Below are positions 9,016 to 17,336 of a stretch of DNA of 64,000 bases, in pieces. How positions within the stretch are numbered: the first letter of the stretch is position 1; each line of letters begins with the position of its first letter. The stretch covers positions 1 through 64,000 of the forward strand of contig JAOMCX010000002.1 in the NCBI GenBank assembly GCA_028345195.1, in the 5' to 3' direction. The position numbers and the translations under genes are program-made. Origin of the DNA: Candidatus Nitrosopelagicus sp. (GTDB lineage: Archaea > Thermoproteota > Nitrososphaeria > Nitrososphaerales > Nitrosopumilaceae). The notes beneath the pieces are model-generated. The model was not told the origin of the DNA. It saw nothing but the letters and a program-made list of their open reading frames with translations, and searched no databases.

Positions 9016-9984
9016 ATGAAAAAACGTTTCAATGTATTAGTTACAAGACGACTACATAGATCTGCACTAGATGAATTAGGAAAGAAATGCAATGTCTCAT
9101 TACATACAGGTAAAATTCCAATTCCAAAAAAAAAATTAATTAATGAAATTAAAGATGTTGATGGAGTGATTTGTCATCCATATGATACGATAGATAAAGA
9201 AGTTATTAGTAATGCAAAAAATCTTAAAGCGATTAGTACTTTCAGTGTAGGTTTTGATCATATTGACATAAATTTTGCTAAATCCAAAAAAATTAAAATT
9301 GGCTATACGCCTGAGGTTTTGACAAATGCTACAGCTGAATTGACAATTGGATTAATTTTAGATGTTTTAAGACGAATTTCTGAAGGAGATAGAATAATCC
9401 GTAATAAAAAGTGGAATCAAGTCTTTGGCGCATATGATTATACAGGTACAGAAGTTGCAGGAAAAACTATCGGAATTATAGGAATGGGGAGAATTGGAAA
9501 AGAAGTAGCAAAAAAAGCAAATGGGCTAGGCATGAATGTGATTTATCATAATAGAAGACCAGTATCAAAGAGTACAGAGAAGATTTTGAAAACAAAATAT
9601 GTTTCAGAAAATACATTGTATAAAAAAAGTGATGTAATTTCATTACATCTTCCATACAATAAGGATACACACCATTTAATGGATTCAAAAAAATTTAAAA
9701 AGATGAAAGAAACTTCTTTTTTGATAAATACATCTAGAGGAAAAATTGTAAATGAAAAACAACTAGCAACAGCTTTGAAGAAAAAACAGATTCAAGGTGC
9801 AGGAATGGATGTTTATGAGTCAGAGCCTATTAAAAAAGATAATTCATTACTAAAACTAGAAAATGTTGTTTTAGCACCACATGTAGGAAGCTCAACGAAA
9901 GAAACAAGACAAAAAATGTCAGACATTACAGTAAGAAATTTAGTTTTGGGATTAGAGGGGAAAAAATTACTTTATTCGGTTTAA
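9016..9984 (+). CDS. D-isomer-specific 2-hydroxyacid dehydrogenase (glyoxylate/hydroxypyruvate reductase-like)
   Basis: NAD(P)-dependent reductase of 2-oxoacids. Rossmann motif GMGRIGKEVAKK is visible mid-protein, followed by the signature LINTSRGKIVNEKQL and the catalytic-His region APHVGSST. I start it at ATG 9016 (KKRFNVLVTRRL...) rather than TTG 9001, because 9016 is 26 nt from the TATA box. About 322 residues, no ACT domain, so a short GyaR-like enzyme rather than full serine-pathway SerA. Divergent from kor; 4 bp shared with the convergent next gene. Confidence 0.88.
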   Translation: MKKRFNVLVTRRLHRSALDELGKKCNVSLHTGKIPIPKKKLINEIKDVDGVICHPYDTIDKEVISNAKNLKAISTFSVGFDHIDINFAKSKKIKIGYTPEVLTNATAELTIGLILDVLRRISEGDRIIRNKKWNQVFGAYDYTGTEVAGKTIGIIGMGRIGKEVAKKANGLGMNVIYHNRRPVSKSTEKILKTKYVSENTLYKKSDVISLHLPYNKDTHHLMDSKKFKKMKETSFLINTSRGKIVNEKQLATALKKKQIQGAGMDVYESEPIKKDNSLLKLENVVLAPHVGSSTKETRQKMSDITVRNLVLGLEGKKLLYSV

Positions 9985-10247
9985 TCTAATTGGATTAATG
10001 CGTCATCAGGATTTCCTTTAACACAGTCAGTTCCAACAGCTTTAAGTTTTTGAAATTCAAGTGTCCCTTCAGGTATTTTCCCTATTTTTTGTAGTTCACC
10101 AATTTTTACAGTTACAACACCTTTGTGTTTTTCACATGTAATTCCAACCATGTAAGAATCATCATTATGAACTATTTCTACAACATATTCTGGTGGATTT
10201 ACACAGTCATGCCCATTTTGTTTTACAGAACATCTATCGGGAAACAT
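9981..10247 (-). CDS. Small conserved hypothetical protein with four cysteines
   Basis: 88 residues, no recognised family. Cysteines fall in RCSVKQNGHDC, GITCEKH and TDCVKGNP; the Cys/His arrangement (CSVKQNGHDC ... CEKH) suggests a zinc-binding fold. It lies 23 nt downstream of the FAD oxidase gene on the same strand and shares a 4-base stop-stop TTAA with the convergent dehydrogenase. No membrane segment. Confidence 0.6.
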   Translation of the reverse strand: MFPDRCSVKQNGHDCVNPPEYVVEIVHNDDSYMVGITCEKHKGVVTVKIGELQKIGKIPEGTLEFQKLKAVGTDCVKGNPDDALIQLD

Positions 10248-10270
10248 AAAATTACCATTTTGAAGGAATA

Positions 10271-11569
10271 TTAAATTCGTTCTATTATTGAATTAAAGTT
10301 CCATAATGAATTTTTTTGAGAATTTGGAGATTTCAAAATGCCTTTATCCTGTAATTTTTTAACAACTAAAGCAGAATATGCAGGAGCCCCAGTTGCACCA
10401 GGTGAATTATAGTTCACAATATGAAATGAATTATGTCCTTCACGTTCCATAACATCGGAAATAAAAGTTCCATCTGGAGATATAACTGGAGTGCGTATTC
10501 CTGCAGTTCCTTTTTTTATGAAATACTCTGGTTTTAGAGATGGAATAAAATCCATAACACGTTGAACCATGGCATCTTTTGATATTGAGCTCCTAAACTC
10601 CTTTGTAACTAAAGATATGAAATCAGGATTAAGAAATAATTTTTTTGCACCACCTGTTAAAATTTCGCCTAATTTTGATATAGTCGATGGAATATCAGTT
10701 ACAAAACCATCATAGGTTTCAGGCGTAGGTACAGGCACAGCATTTGGGCCAATCTCAGTGGTTCCATTAGCACGTTTAATCCAATGAGGATCAAGAAAAG
10801 GAAATTCAGGATGTCTTGCAACTGAGTAAATGTTTGTTTTTACAATATCAGCATAACTGCTATCAGCTATCCAGTATTCACCTCTAAAATGTAGATCAGA
10901 GTGTGATTGAAGTAAATCAAATTCTTTTGCGATATCAAGTGAGTTACCACCAGAGCAATTAATTAAATAATTACATTCAATCGAAGTGTTATCTGTAAAA
11001 TTTATTTGGATTATATCATTATTTATGAGAAATGATTTAACATTTTTCTGAAAAAGGAATTCAGTTGAATTTTGGATAGATATTTTCTGTATTTCTTGAG
11101 TAAGTTTAGAATAATCAGTAGAGACATCACTTTTACATAATAATCCAGAATGACATTCAATATTTTTTTCTTTTTGTTTCAATTCATTTGAATCAAGTAA
11201 TGACAAATTATTTTCAGAAACACCATTTTGTATTCCCCATTTATGATATTTTTCCAAAGTTTTATGTTGTGTTTCATCTAAAGCAACTTCTATAGTTCCA
11301 ATCTCATTCCACGGTGACATTGTATTTGTTGCTAGTGTTTTCCATAAATCATGTGATACATGTGCAGATTTTGCAAAAATTTTTTTTGTTTCAGGATTTA
11401 AGTAAAATGGAGTATGAACAACTCCAGTATTTCTTCCACTCGTATGTTTAGCAACATTGGACTCCTTTTCAATAACACAAACACTGGAATCATAAAGATT
11501 TGATATCCAATATGAAATTGTAGTACCTAAAATTCCTCCACCGATAATTGCAATATCAAATTTTTTCAA
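10271..11569 (-). CDS. lhgO: L-2-hydroxyglutarate oxidase-like FAD-dependent oxidoreductase
   Basis: DAO-superfamily flavoprotein. The N-terminus carries the dinucleotide-binding motif IIGGGILGTTISYW, and SGRNTGVVHTPFYLNP matches the LhgO/L2HGDH family. The C-terminal part has GTAGIRTPVISPDGTFISD and NSPGATGAPAYSALVV, typical of the FAD-closing region. Such enzymes oxidise L-2-hydroxyglutarate to 2-oxoglutarate. With kor and a 2-hydroxyacid dehydrogenase next door this fits a 2-oxoglutarate neighbourhood. 432 residues is slightly longer than bacterial LhgO. Substrate is not proven by sequence. Confidence 0.82.
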   Translation of the reverse strand: MKKFDIAIIGGGILGTTISYWISNLYDSSVCVIEKESNVAKHTSGRNTGVVHTPFYLNPETKKIFAKSAHVSHDLWKTLATNTMSPWNEIGTIEVALDETQHKTLEKYHKWGIQNGVSENNLSLLDSNELKQKEKNIECHSGLLCKSDVSTDYSKLTQEIQKISIQNSTEFLFQKNVKSFLINNDIIQINFTDNTSIECNYLINCSGGNSLDIAKEFDLLQSHSDLHFRGEYWIADSSYADIVKTNIYSVARHPEFPFLDPHWIKRANGTTEIGPNAVPVPTPETYDGFVTDIPSTISKLGEILTGGAKKLFLNPDFISLVTKEFRSSISKDAMVQRVMDFIPSLKPEYFIKKGTAGIRTPVISPDGTFISDVMEREGHNSFHIVNYNSPGATGAPAYSALVVKKLQDKGILKSPNSQKNSLWNFNSIIERI

Positions 11570-11610
11570 TATTACTGATCAGATTCTCTTGAATTTTAAA
11601 TTAAAGATGG

Positions 11611-11709
11611 CGCCGAGAGAGAGATTTGAACTCTCGATCCCTTGCGAGAACGTGCTTTATGGTTTAAACATTTCCAGGCACGCGCCCTACCAGGCTAGGC
11701 GACCTCGGC
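11611..11709 (-). tRNA. tRNA-Ser(GGA) with a 15-nt intron
   Basis: Acceptor GCCGAGG pairs with TCTCGGC, discriminator G73; a CCA triplet follows in the genome (top-strand TGG 11608-11610). D stem GCCT/GGGC, T arm GAGAG-TTCAAAT-CTCTC. A 15-base variable region with a UCUC/GGGA stem makes it class II, and G73 points to serine. The anticodon stem CGTGC/GCACG encloses 22 nt instead of 7, implying an intron of 15 nt after position 37 and anticodon GGA. The gene lies between the FAD oxidase and a membrane-anchored protein gene. Confidence 0.88.
11657..11671 (-). other. tRNA-Ser intron (predicted)
   Basis: Placed after nucleotide 37, the canonical archaeal site, leaving a 7-nt loop CTGGAAA. Anticodon bases TGG can pair with CCA inside the intron, compatible with a bulge-helix-bulge for the splicing endonuclease. 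Exact ends could shift by one base because of A runs. Confidence 0.6.
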
Positions 11710-11764
11710 ATTAGCTTTCGCTAAATAATAATTCAATAGTGATTATAAAAATGCATTATATTAT

Positions 11765-12211
11765 TTATTTGAAAACATGAATTATAACAATTTTTTCTAT
11801 TATACTTCCATCAAGTGTAATGGCTTTTGATGTAATTTTGTATGTACCTTCCAGTATATGTTCCCCATTATTTTTTATTTGATCCCAAACAAAAGATACT
11901 TCCTCATGTGAATCAAGTTTAGAAATTACTTGAGAGGAGATAGGTGAAAAAATATGTATGCTATCTAGTTGTTTTATTATTAATCCATAAGATGTATCAG
12001 GAAATTTTAATTCATCCGTACCGGAATTGATGATTTTGATTGAAATGGGTTCGCCTAATGTGAAATTAGTTTTTTCTGTAACAATAGATAATGATGTACC
12101 ATCAACATAGACCAATTGATCTTCTACCCCATATTCATACAAAATTATTCCAAAAATTGGTCCAGATATAACACCAACAATTATTGCAAAAAGTAAGCCT
12201 TTTGGAAACAA
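11765..12211 (-). CDS. Membrane-anchored extracytoplasmic protein with Ig-like (BsuPI-type) domain
   Basis: 148 residues. An N-terminal hydrophobic segment (LLFAIIVGVISGPIFGIIL) serves as signal anchor. The rest resembles a BsuPI-type immunoglobulin-like beta domain: TNFTLGEPISIKIINSGTDEL, then SFVWDQIKNNGEHILEGTYKITSKA. Such modules are common on archaeal cell-surface proteins; no specific function is known. It is 3 nt downstream of cbf5, so it is likely the last gene of the long ribosomal-secretion operon, an odd place for a surface protein. Confidence 0.65.
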   Translation of the reverse strand: MFPKGLLFAIIVGVISGPIFGIILYEYGVEDQLVYVDGTSLSIVTEKTNFTLGEPISIKIINSGTDELKFPDTSYGLIIKQLDSIHIFSPISSQVISKLDSHEEVSFVWDQIKNNGEHILEGTYKITSKAITLDGSIIEKIVIIHVFK

Positions 12212-12214
12212 TTT

Positions 12215-13210
12215 TTATTCTTTTTTTGGTGTGCTAGTACGCCAGTTTTTTGGATAAGTGTTTGGTTTCATTATGATTCGTTTTGTTTGAAAAGCATATC
12301 CTTTTGTTTGATCTTTAATTTCATTTTCAGATAATAGAGATTCAGCCAAAGCAACAATCTCACCTTTCTGAGAATAAATTCCAACTAGATCACCTTTTTG
12401 CAAATATGGAGAAACTTGTAAGACACCAGGTATTGCTAATTGTGCGCCATGACACATAGAGTCTATTGCAGAATCACGAATAACTACAGATTTTATTTCA
12501 CTGAATGTTTCCTCTACAGGTCTAATAATTTTCATAAGTTTTGATTCATCTTTATTTTCTTTCCATGTTGCATATGCATCTGCTAGTTGATGCATAGTAA
12601 CAAGATTTTTTTCATCAAACTGATGTACACGTGAACGACGTAATTCTATCATTGAACCACCAGGTCCAAGTAATTCACCCATATCATAATATAATTTTCG
12701 GATGTAAGTTCCTGCTTCACATAATACTCGTAACAAAACTAGACGTTCTTTTTGTTCTAGTAACTCTAATTCATAGATGGTTCTACTTCTGGTTTGTCTT
12801 ACCACAGCAGAACGTTGTGGTGGTTTTTGAAAAATTTCACCACGAAATAATTCAAGTATTTGTTCAAGTTTTTCTTTAGATGGTAACGAATGCAATCTAC
12901 CTAGTGCATGGTATTCTTTTGGACCTAACAATAATACACCAAGAGCTTTTGTTCCCTCACCCAAACCTAAAGGTAAAACACCTGAAACTTGTGGATCAAG
13001 TGTTCCACTATGACCAGCTTTAGGAATTTCTAGAATTCTTTTTGCCCAAGCGACAACTTCATGACTTGTAGGTCCAGGAGGTTTATCAATCAAAATCAAA
13101 CCATATTCTAAAAGTTGTTCAATAGTTCTTTTATTGTAATATGTACCATTTTCAGGATTAGTCATATCCTCATCAATTTTTACAAGATTTTCAAGTTGTT
13201 TTAGAGTCAA
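12215..13210 (-). CDS. cbf5: H/ACA RNP pseudouridine synthase Cbf5 (TruB family)
   Basis: Catalytic subunit of archaeal H/ACA guide RNPs, modifying rRNA; can also act on tRNA U55. Conserved LIDKPPGPTSHEVVAW starts the catalytic domain, and GHSGTLDPQVSGVLP contains the catalytic Asp (D72). A C-terminal PUA domain (about 250-320, DSMCHGAQLAIPGVLQV, LVGIYSQKGEIVALAE) binds the guide RNA. 331 residues is standard. Its ATG overlaps the cmk stop by 4 bases (ATGA). Confidence 0.95.
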   Translation of the reverse strand: MTLKQLENLVKIDEDMTNPENGTYYNKRTIEQLLEYGLILIDKPPGPTSHEVVAWAKRILEIPKAGHSGTLDPQVSGVLPLGLGEGTKALGVLLLGPKEYHALGRLHSLPSKEKLEQILELFRGEIFQKPPQRSAVVRQTRSRTIYELELLEQKERLVLLRVLCEAGTYIRKLYYDMGELLGPGGSMIELRRSRVHQFDEKNLVTMHQLADAYATWKENKDESKLMKIIRPVEETFSEIKSVVIRDSAIDSMCHGAQLAIPGVLQVSPYLQKGDLVGIYSQKGEIVALAESLLSENEIKDQTKGYAFQTKRIIMKPNTYPKNWRTSTPKKE

Positions 13211-13767
13211 AGTAGTTCTCTCACAGTTGATTTTGCAATTTCTAACACTTGTTCTGCATTTATGCCATCAGTTTGAATAATTTTATTAAAAACTGAAAGA
13301 TCATCCCCAAATTCAAAGTTGTATAGATTTTTGTAGATTGCTTTATTTTCATTGAATCGTTTGTTAACAACTTCTAGCGCAGAGGATTCTTCCATGTTAT
13401 CACGATTCTGCATACGTTTTGCACTATTTTCCATAGTACCATTTAACCATAATTTTATTCCACTATCAATTAACCAAGGAAGTGTGTAACTAGTAATTAC
13501 AACATCACCTTTTTCAAATAATTGGATCAATTTTTCATCGACTTTTTTATCAAATTCTGAATTTTCTTTTCTCTGATTAAGAAATTTCATTCCATCTTCA
13601 GTATCCCACCAATCATCTCCACTAGAAGAAAATCCTTGTTCACTTGCAAGTTCTTTTAAGATATCTCCACCACTAAGATAATTTAGATTGAATTCTTTTG
13701 CAAGTCCCTTTGCTACAGTAGTCTTTCCAATAGCAGGAGGACCAGACACTACAATGGATTTTGACAA
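13207..13767 (-). CDS. cmk: Cytidylate kinase, archaeal type
   Basis: Phosphorylates CMP/dCMP with ATP. The P-loop SGPPAIGKTT is at the N-terminus (about residues 8-17), followed by the NMP-binding GGDILKELA. An archaeal-type LID region containing MQNRDNMEESSALEVVNKRF follows. 186 residues matches archaeal Cmk. The order adk - DUF106 - cmk - cbf5 is the conserved archaeal spc-operon tail, which supports the call. Confidence 0.92.
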   Translation of the reverse strand: MSKSIVVSGPPAIGKTTVAKGLAKEFNLNYLSGGDILKELASEQGFSSSGDDWWDTEDGMKFLNQRKENSEFDKKVDEKLIQLFEKGDVVITSYTLPWLIDSGIKLWLNGTMENSAKRMQNRDNMEESSALEVVNKRFNENKAIYKNLYNFEFGDDLSVFNKIIQTDGINAEQVLEIAKSTVRELL

Positions 13768-14388
13768 TTATCCTAAATCCATTTGTGTTTTAGTTAGTTT
13801 CATAATGAGCCCACTAAATGCAATGGATGATAGGAAATACCAGGCCCACAAATATAGTGCATTTTCTTCACCACAGTACAATCCTTCTTCAACTTTGAGA
13901 GCAGTACATGTTAGTTCAAACCAATCACCAGGAATTACATTTAGTGGAATTGGTGAAACTGCAACAGTATATGAAAATAATTGTGGCAGTACAAAATAGA
14001 AAATTAACATTAATGGAATAATTGTAATCATCATAGGTCGTATATTCATCTGCATCATTTCCATATTCATTTTGTTCATGTAAGCAGATTTTTTGTTTGC
14101 AGTTGCAATTCTTGCTTGATCCTTTGATCTAAATGCAGCCATTCGTTCTTTTTGCCATGCTCTTACTTCTTTTGTAATTCGTCTCTGTTTTACTTGATCA
14201 ACCATCTTACGTCGAATTGATGAATTGATTAAATTCAATGCAATACCAAATCCAGCAACTGCAAGCATTGAGAGAATTATGCCCTTTATCATTGGATCAT
14301 CACTACCCAAAGGACCTTCTCTCATACCAAAGAAATCCATTTGGAGGAATACTACATCAATAAAGTTTAATATAAAATTTAATTCCAT
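13768..14388 (-). CDS. DUF106 / EMC3-TMCO1-family membrane insertase-like protein
   Basis: 206 residues with about three transmembrane segments: one near the N-terminus after an initial amphipathic stretch (GIILSMLAVAGFGIALNLI), one at MITIIPLMLIFYFVLP, and one near the C-terminus (LWAWYFLSSIAFSGLIMKL). A charged coiled-coil lies between (KQRRITKEVRAWQKERMAAFRSKDQ). This is the Oxa1/YidC-superfamily layout of archaeal DUF106 proteins, related to eukaryotic EMC3 and TMCO1. Its place directly after secY and adk fits a role in membrane protein insertion. The family is firm; the insertase activity is inferred. Confidence 0.85.
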   Translation of the reverse strand: MELNFILNFIDVVFLQMDFFGMREGPLGSDDPMIKGIILSMLAVAGFGIALNLINSSIRRKMVDQVKQRRITKEVRAWQKERMAAFRSKDQARIATANKKSAYMNKMNMEMMQMNIRPMMITIIPLMLIFYFVLPQLFSYTVAVSPIPLNVIPGDWFELTCTALKVEEGLYCGEENALYLWAWYFLSSIAFSGLIMKLTKTQMDLG

Positions 14389-14973
14389 TTAAGCACCAAC
14401 ACCTATTGCATCTATTACATTTTGCGCTGCTTCATCAATTTTTCCCTCATTGTTTAGTATAACTTTGAGTGGTGATCCAGATAATACAGAACAACTTGCC
14501 AACATTGCATCTTGTACTGCTAGTTCCTTTTTTATTGCTTCTATTGAAATTTTATCCCGATTTCTAGTATCATCTTTCATTCTACGATTGTAAATCTCTT
14601 CAGGTCTTGCAGAAATAGCAATAAGATGTGTCGGTTCAAGAATTTGAATTACATGGTATGGAAGACCTGGATAAAATCCTTCATCTGTAGAAATGAATGC
14701 ATGTGTATCAATAAACACCACATCATCAGTTAATTCAGATATTTTTGTAGCTGCTTGTTTTTGTAAATCTTTTTGCTGAGATACTGGTAAATGTCGAAGA
14801 TTATCTCTATCAGAGATTTCACTACCTTCTGCTTCACCCATCATTACAGTTCCGTAACTATGTACACTAGCACAATGTTTTTCTGCGTTTATCAATTCGA
14901 CAATACGTGTAACTAGAGAAGTTTTCCCTACACCCGGGATTCCAACTATTACGACTTTTTTACGTTCTACCAA
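14389..14973 (-). CDS. adkA: Adenylate kinase, archaeal AdkA type
   Basis: Interconverts AMP, ADP and ATP. The P-loop VGIPGVGKTSLVTRI sits at the very N-terminus. SDRDNLRHLPVSQQKDLQKQAA and the Asp-rich FIDTHAFISTDEGFYPGLP follow the archaeal AdkA pattern, distinct from bacterial Adk. I prefer TTG at 14973 (VERKKVVIVG...) preceded by an AGGTG Shine-Dalgarno; a GTG at 14982 would add three residues. It overlaps the secY 3' end by about 14 bp and abuts DUF106. Confidence 0.9.
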   Translation of the reverse strand: MVERKKVVIVGIPGVGKTSLVTRIVELINAEKHCASVHSYGTVMMGEAEGSEISDRDNLRHLPVSQQKDLQKQAATKISELTDDVVFIDTHAFISTDEGFYPGLPYHVIQILEPTHLIAISARPEEIYNRRMKDDTRNRDKISIEAIKKELAVQDAMLASCSVLSGSPLKVILNNEGKIDEAAQNVIDAIGVGA

Positions 14974-16390
14974 GTAAAGCACCTAACCGTGGCATGACAA
15001 CTTCCACCTGTTCTTTTACTAATTGGTTATAGTAATTAATTAGAATATCTACAGAAAGCAAAATTCCAATTCCGGTACCGAATACACCTAATACATCTGA
15101 AACACCTGCAATCAATCCAAGAATTGCAGAACCGATTATTGTAACTGATGGAATGTATCTGTTAAGTAAAGTTTCAATTGGTTTGTTTGAACGTCTGAAT
15201 CCAGGTACTTGTACATCTGCATCCAAAAGATTTTGTGCAGCTTTCTTTGGAGAAAGTCCACCAAGCTCTACCCATAATCTTCCAAAGACAATTACAATTC
15301 CAATCATAAATATGACATATCCAATAGCTCGTATAGGATCTTGCGCTGCCAGATCTAAACCTCTTGGAGGAGTGATAAAGTAGACAATACCGCCAGTTGG
15401 TGAAGAGGGGCTTGTAGGATCAAATTGTCCCAAAATATTCAAAAATACATTATTATTCCGCGGGTTGAACTGTGACCAGAACATTTGTCCAATAAATACA
15501 GCATTTGCAGTTAAGGCTGAAGCTAGAATAACAGGAATGTTTGAAACATACATCATCTTAATTGGGTAAGTTGCTGCAAATCCTCTATACTTTGTAGAAA
15601 CAATTGGAATTTCTACCTTCATACCTTGAGTGTATACAAGTATTGCAAGAATTCCTGCAGTTAAGAACAGACCAAAGACACTCGGCAGTTGGTTAGAACG
15701 GAACAATGCATCAGCTACATCACCATACGCAGCCATCTGACCAATAAATGGGAATATGCCTATAGCACCACCATCACCTGCAGGCATTGGACTAAACAGA
15801 CTCCAAAGAATTTGTTGAGCAACTCCGGCCATAATGAAGATACTAATTCCACTGCCTATACCCCATCCTTTTTGGATAGTTTCATCTAGGAACATTACAA
15901 TAACAGACGCACCCATTAACTGTCCAATCAGTATGTACAGCACCGTGGGATCTGTAATTCCAGGTCCATAAACAGCAATAGCATATACGATGGATTCTGC
16001 TACAATTACAATGTAGGTTACAAGTTTTGTTGCAGTTTGGAATACACCACGTTCTGCAGGATTTTTGAAATCAAATTTCAAAATATCAGAACCACGAAGT
16101 AATTGCATTAACAAACCACCTGTGACTATTGGTCCAATTCCTAATTCAACAAGAGAACCTTGTTGTGATGCAAAAATTACTCTTGCAAATGCTAAGAAAT
16201 CAAATTCAGGTGCAGTTGCTCCGAATAATGGAGTTTGACCCATCACTAGATAAATTACTAAACAACCAGAAGTCCACAATATTTTTGATTGTAATGGGAT
16301 TTTCTTTTTTGGTTTTGGGACTTGAGGAATGTAAGGTTCAGCCTTGGCTACAATTTTTCGTATAGTTTCAGTTAGTGTTCCTTCAGCCAT
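14960..16390 (-). CDS. secY: Preprotein translocase subunit SecY
   Basis: Main channel subunit of the Sec61/SecY translocon. 476 residues with ten hydrophobic helices. Recognisable pieces include the plug-region QTPLFGATAP, GIGPIVTGGLLMQLLRGSDIL, the GWGIGSGISIFIMAGVAQQ helix, and the cytoplasmic loop with PIVSTKYRGFAATYPIKMMY. It overlaps the L15 end by 8 bp and the adk start. SecE is encoded at about 27.6 kb. Confidence 0.96.
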   Translation of the reverse strand: MAEGTLTETIRKIVAKAEPYIPQVPKPKKKIPLQSKILWTSGCLVIYLVMGQTPLFGATAPEFDFLAFARVIFASQQGSLVELGIGPIVTGGLLMQLLRGSDILKFDFKNPAERGVFQTATKLVTYIVIVAESIVYAIAVYGPGITDPTVLYILIGQLMGASVIVMFLDETIQKGWGIGSGISIFIMAGVAQQILWSLFSPMPAGDGGAIGIFPFIGQMAAYGDVADALFRSNQLPSVFGLFLTAGILAILVYTQGMKVEIPIVSTKYRGFAATYPIKMMYVSNIPVILASALTANAVFIGQMFWSQFNPRNNNVFLNILGQFDPTSPSSPTGGIVYFITPPRGLDLAAQDPIRAIGYVIFMIGIVIVFGRLWVELGGLSPKKAAQNLLDADVQVPGFRRSNKPIETLLNRYIPSVTIIGSAILGLIAGVSDVLGVFGTGIGILLSVDILINYYNQLVKEQVEVVMPRLGALLGRT

Positions 16391-16862
16391 CGTTATTTTC
16401 TACATTTTCAGTTTTTTCTTGTGATTTTTCTTCAGTTTTTTGAATAGGGAGAATTACTTCACCACCTGCTTGTTTTACTTTTTCAATTGCAGAAGGTGTT
16501 GCATTTTTTACTTTTATTGTGTATGCGGTGTTAATTTTACCTCCACCGAGTAATTTTTCAATTTTAAGTGATTCTAGATCTAAAGTGTTTTTAGAATTTT
16601 CAGATTTTCCAGATTTAGAAAATAAATCATTCAAGTCTCTAACATTTACCCAAACTTTTGTAATACTTGGATGTGGTGAATGAGTTCCTTCATGACCAAA
16701 ATGATCTTGATCCTCTTTAATTACAGTACTTGCAAGATGTTTGAGATGTCCAGAACGACCAAGTCCACCTTTATGACCAAAGGATCTGTGTTGTGCAACT
16801 TGTCCCCAACCCATGTGTCTTCCACCTCGGAGTCTTCTAGTTTTTCTTAATCTTGTTGCCAT
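16383..16862 (-). CDS. rpl15: 50S ribosomal protein L15
   Basis: 159 residues. The basic Gly/His-rich N-terminus RKTRRLRGGRHMGWGQVAQHR and GHKGGLGRSGHLKH are characteristic of archaeal L15/eL27a. A short Glu/Lys tail ends the protein. It sits between L30 and SecY, the conserved order, with gaps or overlaps of less than 10 nt. Confidence 0.95.
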   Translation of the reverse strand: MATRLRKTRRLRGGRHMGWGQVAQHRSFGHKGGLGRSGHLKHLASTVIKEDQDHFGHEGTHSPHPSITKVWVNVRDLNDLFSKSGKSENSKNTLDLESLKIEKLLGGGKINTAYTIKVKNATPSAIEKVKQAGGEVILPIQKTEEKSQEKTENVENNDG

Positions 16863-16863
16863 T

Positions 16864-17331
16864 TTACATCATCCTCTTTACAATAACTAAAAGTTCTTTG
16901 TTATGACCTAAAACGCCTTTCTGGCCATAGAGTTTTTTACAGCTTCTTTTGAATCCATGTCTTGGAGGATCTAGTGCAAACCAAGGTTTTAGAGGTTTTA
17001 ATTTTGAAAGTGAGGTTTTGCCTTCAGCTAATGCAGAGGCTAATTCATCTACAGATTTGTATCCTAATGCAGTAATATCTTCAGAAGTGATTTTCTTATA
17101 GCCAGATTTTCGTGCTTTTTTATCTAAAAGTTCTTTTGCTGTTTCAACATCAAGTTCTTGCCAAGCAACATAATGTTGGACCTTTCTAAGCATTCCAATA
17201 GTATTATCTATTTCAGGAATAATTACAGCACGGTGTTTCTTTTCTAACTTTAGTAAATTCATTGTAGTAGTAGCCCAATAAGGTACATCAGCAGTTCCAC
17301 TAATTCTTACAACAAGATATGCTTTAGACAT
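16864..17331 (-). CDS. rpl30: 50S ribosomal protein L30 (uL30)
   Basis: 155 residues from ATG 17331, encoding SKAYLVVRISGTADVPYWATTT at the N-terminus, the usual uL30 first strand. Upstream in-frame ATG at 17367 would extend into the end of rps5 and adds residues not seen in the family. The C-terminal extension (DPPRHGFKRSCKKLYGQKG) is typical of the long archaeal/eukaryotic form. It starts 5 nt after the S5 stop. Confidence 0.94.
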   Translation of the reverse strand: MSKAYLVVRISGTADVPYWATTTMNLLKLEKKHRAVIIPEIDNTIGMLRKVQHYVAWQELDVETAKELLDKKARKSGYKKITSEDITALGYKSVDELASALAEGKTSLSKLKPLKPWFALDPPRHGFKRSCKKLYGQKGVLGHNKELLVIVKRMM

Positions 17332-17336
17332 GATAA

